Positions 62,660-64,000 of a stretch of DNA of 64,000 nucleotides are shown one piece after another. The notes under the pieces were generated by a model that saw nothing but the letters and a program-made list of their open reading frames with translations, was not told the origin of the DNA and ran no database searches. Origin of the DNA: Tetrahymena thermophila SB210 (Eukaryota > Ciliophora > Oligohymenophorea > Hymenostomatida > Tetrahymenidae). A program made the position numbers and the translations under genes. Where the stretch lies: assembly GCF_000189635.1 (NCBI RefSeq), contig NW_002476463.1, positions 62,001 through 126,000 on the forward strand, read 5' to 3'. Within the stretch, counting starts at the first letter, position 1. Each line of letters opens with the position of its first letter.

Positions 62660-63993
62660 ATGTCTGTAAAGAAATCTGTGAGAAGAAGCTTATATGGGGA
62701 TAGCATAGGATTATAAAATTTTTTACAGCAAGATATTTTAAAGAATAGCCCAAGATCTTTGTATTAGCCTTCGATTGACACTTAAAGGGAAGAATCAACG
62801 CAGGCCAGTAAATTAAATAAATACATTATGATGTTTCTCATTTTGATTTTTAGATAGTATTTCAGCCCAATCAAAAAGATTGAACTCAATTGTAAAGTCA
62901 AAAAGAAGTACATCAATAAATATAGCTAGAGGTAACTCAGCATACAACTCTAGTGAAGTAGATGTGAATAATTATGAAAAGTATTTAATTATCTTTACTG
63001 CTTTTTATACTTTAATAACTTTATCAAAAAGAAATACAAATAATTATTAGCACTTGTTTACCAGAAATCAATCGCCTACAAGCTGTAGAGATTTCGCATT
63101 CAGTCTGAGATATCCTATGAATCTGAAAACAATATAAGGATCATAAAAAAAAGAAACATCTCCTCCAAAATGCTATGAAGAAACTATCAACAAAAAATTT
63201 GTAAATGCAGATTTTTAATTGCCAAGTGAAAGAGTAAATCTATTCAGATCTATTTCATTAAAATTTATCCTTTCTCTAAATTAATTAATAAATTTTTGTA
63301 TTGAAATAAACCACTAATTTTTTATTAATACAAAGTTAAATATTATTTAATAAAATAATAGCCATAAGAAGTAATTGCATTACTTTAAACGCTTTTCTTA
63401 GAATTTAAATTTATTAAATAAGTTTGACCACTTGATTAGGAAAAGAGTAGGTCCTACTATAGGACACATATAGCTAGGTTTTGAAGTAGGCTTAAGAAAT
63501 TATAGCAGATCACCTAAAGAGCAGTCTTAAGAAAGAGAGTGGGATCCAACTTAGTTTAAAGACAATTCAAGTATTTTTTTTAACAAATAATAGAATTTCT
63601 TAATTAAAATTAAAAAAAGACAAAACTGTATTTTTGCCATCAATTTAGTAAGAGATCAAACTAAAAAAGACCCTGAAACGACCAGCCAAAAGAAATATCC
63701 ATTTATATAAACAATATATGAAATAATTTGAAATAGATGCTTTGTATTTATTATTATTATTATAATAATTGTTAAATAAACTAACTAAATCTTTTGATAA
63801 AAGTGACGGGCAGTAAAACTATCCACAATATACTGATAAGATAGTAAGAAGTAAAAATTATAATGAGATGACACCTTTGAAAAAATATGAAAAAGATGGA
63901 GACAAACCAATAAATTAGTTGAAATGGGAATTAAATTTGAATAATTATTCAAATAAGCCTAAATAAACTTTTACAGATAAAGAAAACGAATGA
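62660..63993 (+). CDS. basic hypothetical protein
   Basis: Five exons (62660-62807, 62854-62980, 63032-63233, 63402-63570, 63737-63993) total 903 nt, or 300 residues, ending at TGA 63991-63993. The introns are 46, 51, 168 and 166 bp. The protein is Ser/Lys/Arg/Asn-rich, with short ordered-looking pieces such as CRDFAFSLRYPMNLKT and NLNLLNKFDHLIRKRVGPTI. No known domain, signal or TM was recognised. The last junction (63571-63736) is less certain, because another open frame runs through that intron to about 63734. The function cannot be inferred. Confidence 0.7.
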
Positions 63994-64000
63994 ATTAAAT

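Overview
The window reads as macronuclear-type genomic DNA of an oligohymenophorean ciliate, most likely Tetrahymena or a close relative. It is extremely AT-rich. Long protein-like frames appear only when TAA and TAG are read as glutamine and TGA is the only stop. Introns are AT-rich with GTA...AG ends, and many proteins carry long Gln/Asn-rich tails. All gene models below were built by hand with that code. Exon phases were checked for frame closure, but no splice site has transcript support. No rRNA, tRNA, CRISPR array, IS or virus-like element was recognised.

Layout. 1-4.2 kb (-): alpha/beta hydrolase with a very long Q/N tail, running off the left edge. 6.8-7.8 kb (-): ER-type membrane DnaJ. 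10.0-13.1 kb (+): RING/TRAF zinc-finger protein. 15.0-19.0 kb (+): protein with two cyclic-nucleotide-binding domains. 19.8-20.8 kb (+): three-RRM SR-like protein. 21.4-24.1 kb (-): ciliate-type transmembrane protein. 26.0-28.3 kb: tandem array of about 350-bp units, most carrying a splice-flanked single leucine-rich-repeat exon. 29.7-31.3 kb (-): intact LRR protein. 32.7-33.8 kb (+): Vti1-type SNARE. 35.0-36.7 kb (-): acylation-motif disordered protein. 37.8-41.5 kb (-): CFAP58/CCDC147 ciliary coiled-coil protein. 42.2-42.8 kb (-): secreted Cys-rich protein. 43.6-44.0 kb (+): small Cys-rich protein. 44.4-46.3 kb (-) and 60.0-61.7 kb (-): two paralogous non-canonical poly(A)/terminal nucleotidyltransferases. 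Between them, at 50.0-52.0 and 55.0-56.7 kb (+), lie two paralogous Q/N-rich proteins. 62.7-64.0 kb (+): basic hypothetical protein.

Most genes are unrelated housekeeping, trafficking or ciliary genes, as expected in a ciliate chromosome without operons. Two parts look like more than ordinary gene order. One is the LRR exon array: symmetric, phase-matched 84/90-nt exons with near-identical introns, next to an LRR gene on the same strand. The other is the 44-62 kb block, where two nucleotidyltransferase paralogs flank two paralogs of an unrecognised Q/N-rich family. Intergenic DNA is even more AT-rich than the genes and mostly featureless. Exceptions are a perfect 20-bp-arm hairpin, a 98-bp tandem duplication built around a recurring palindrome, and a few microsatellites.
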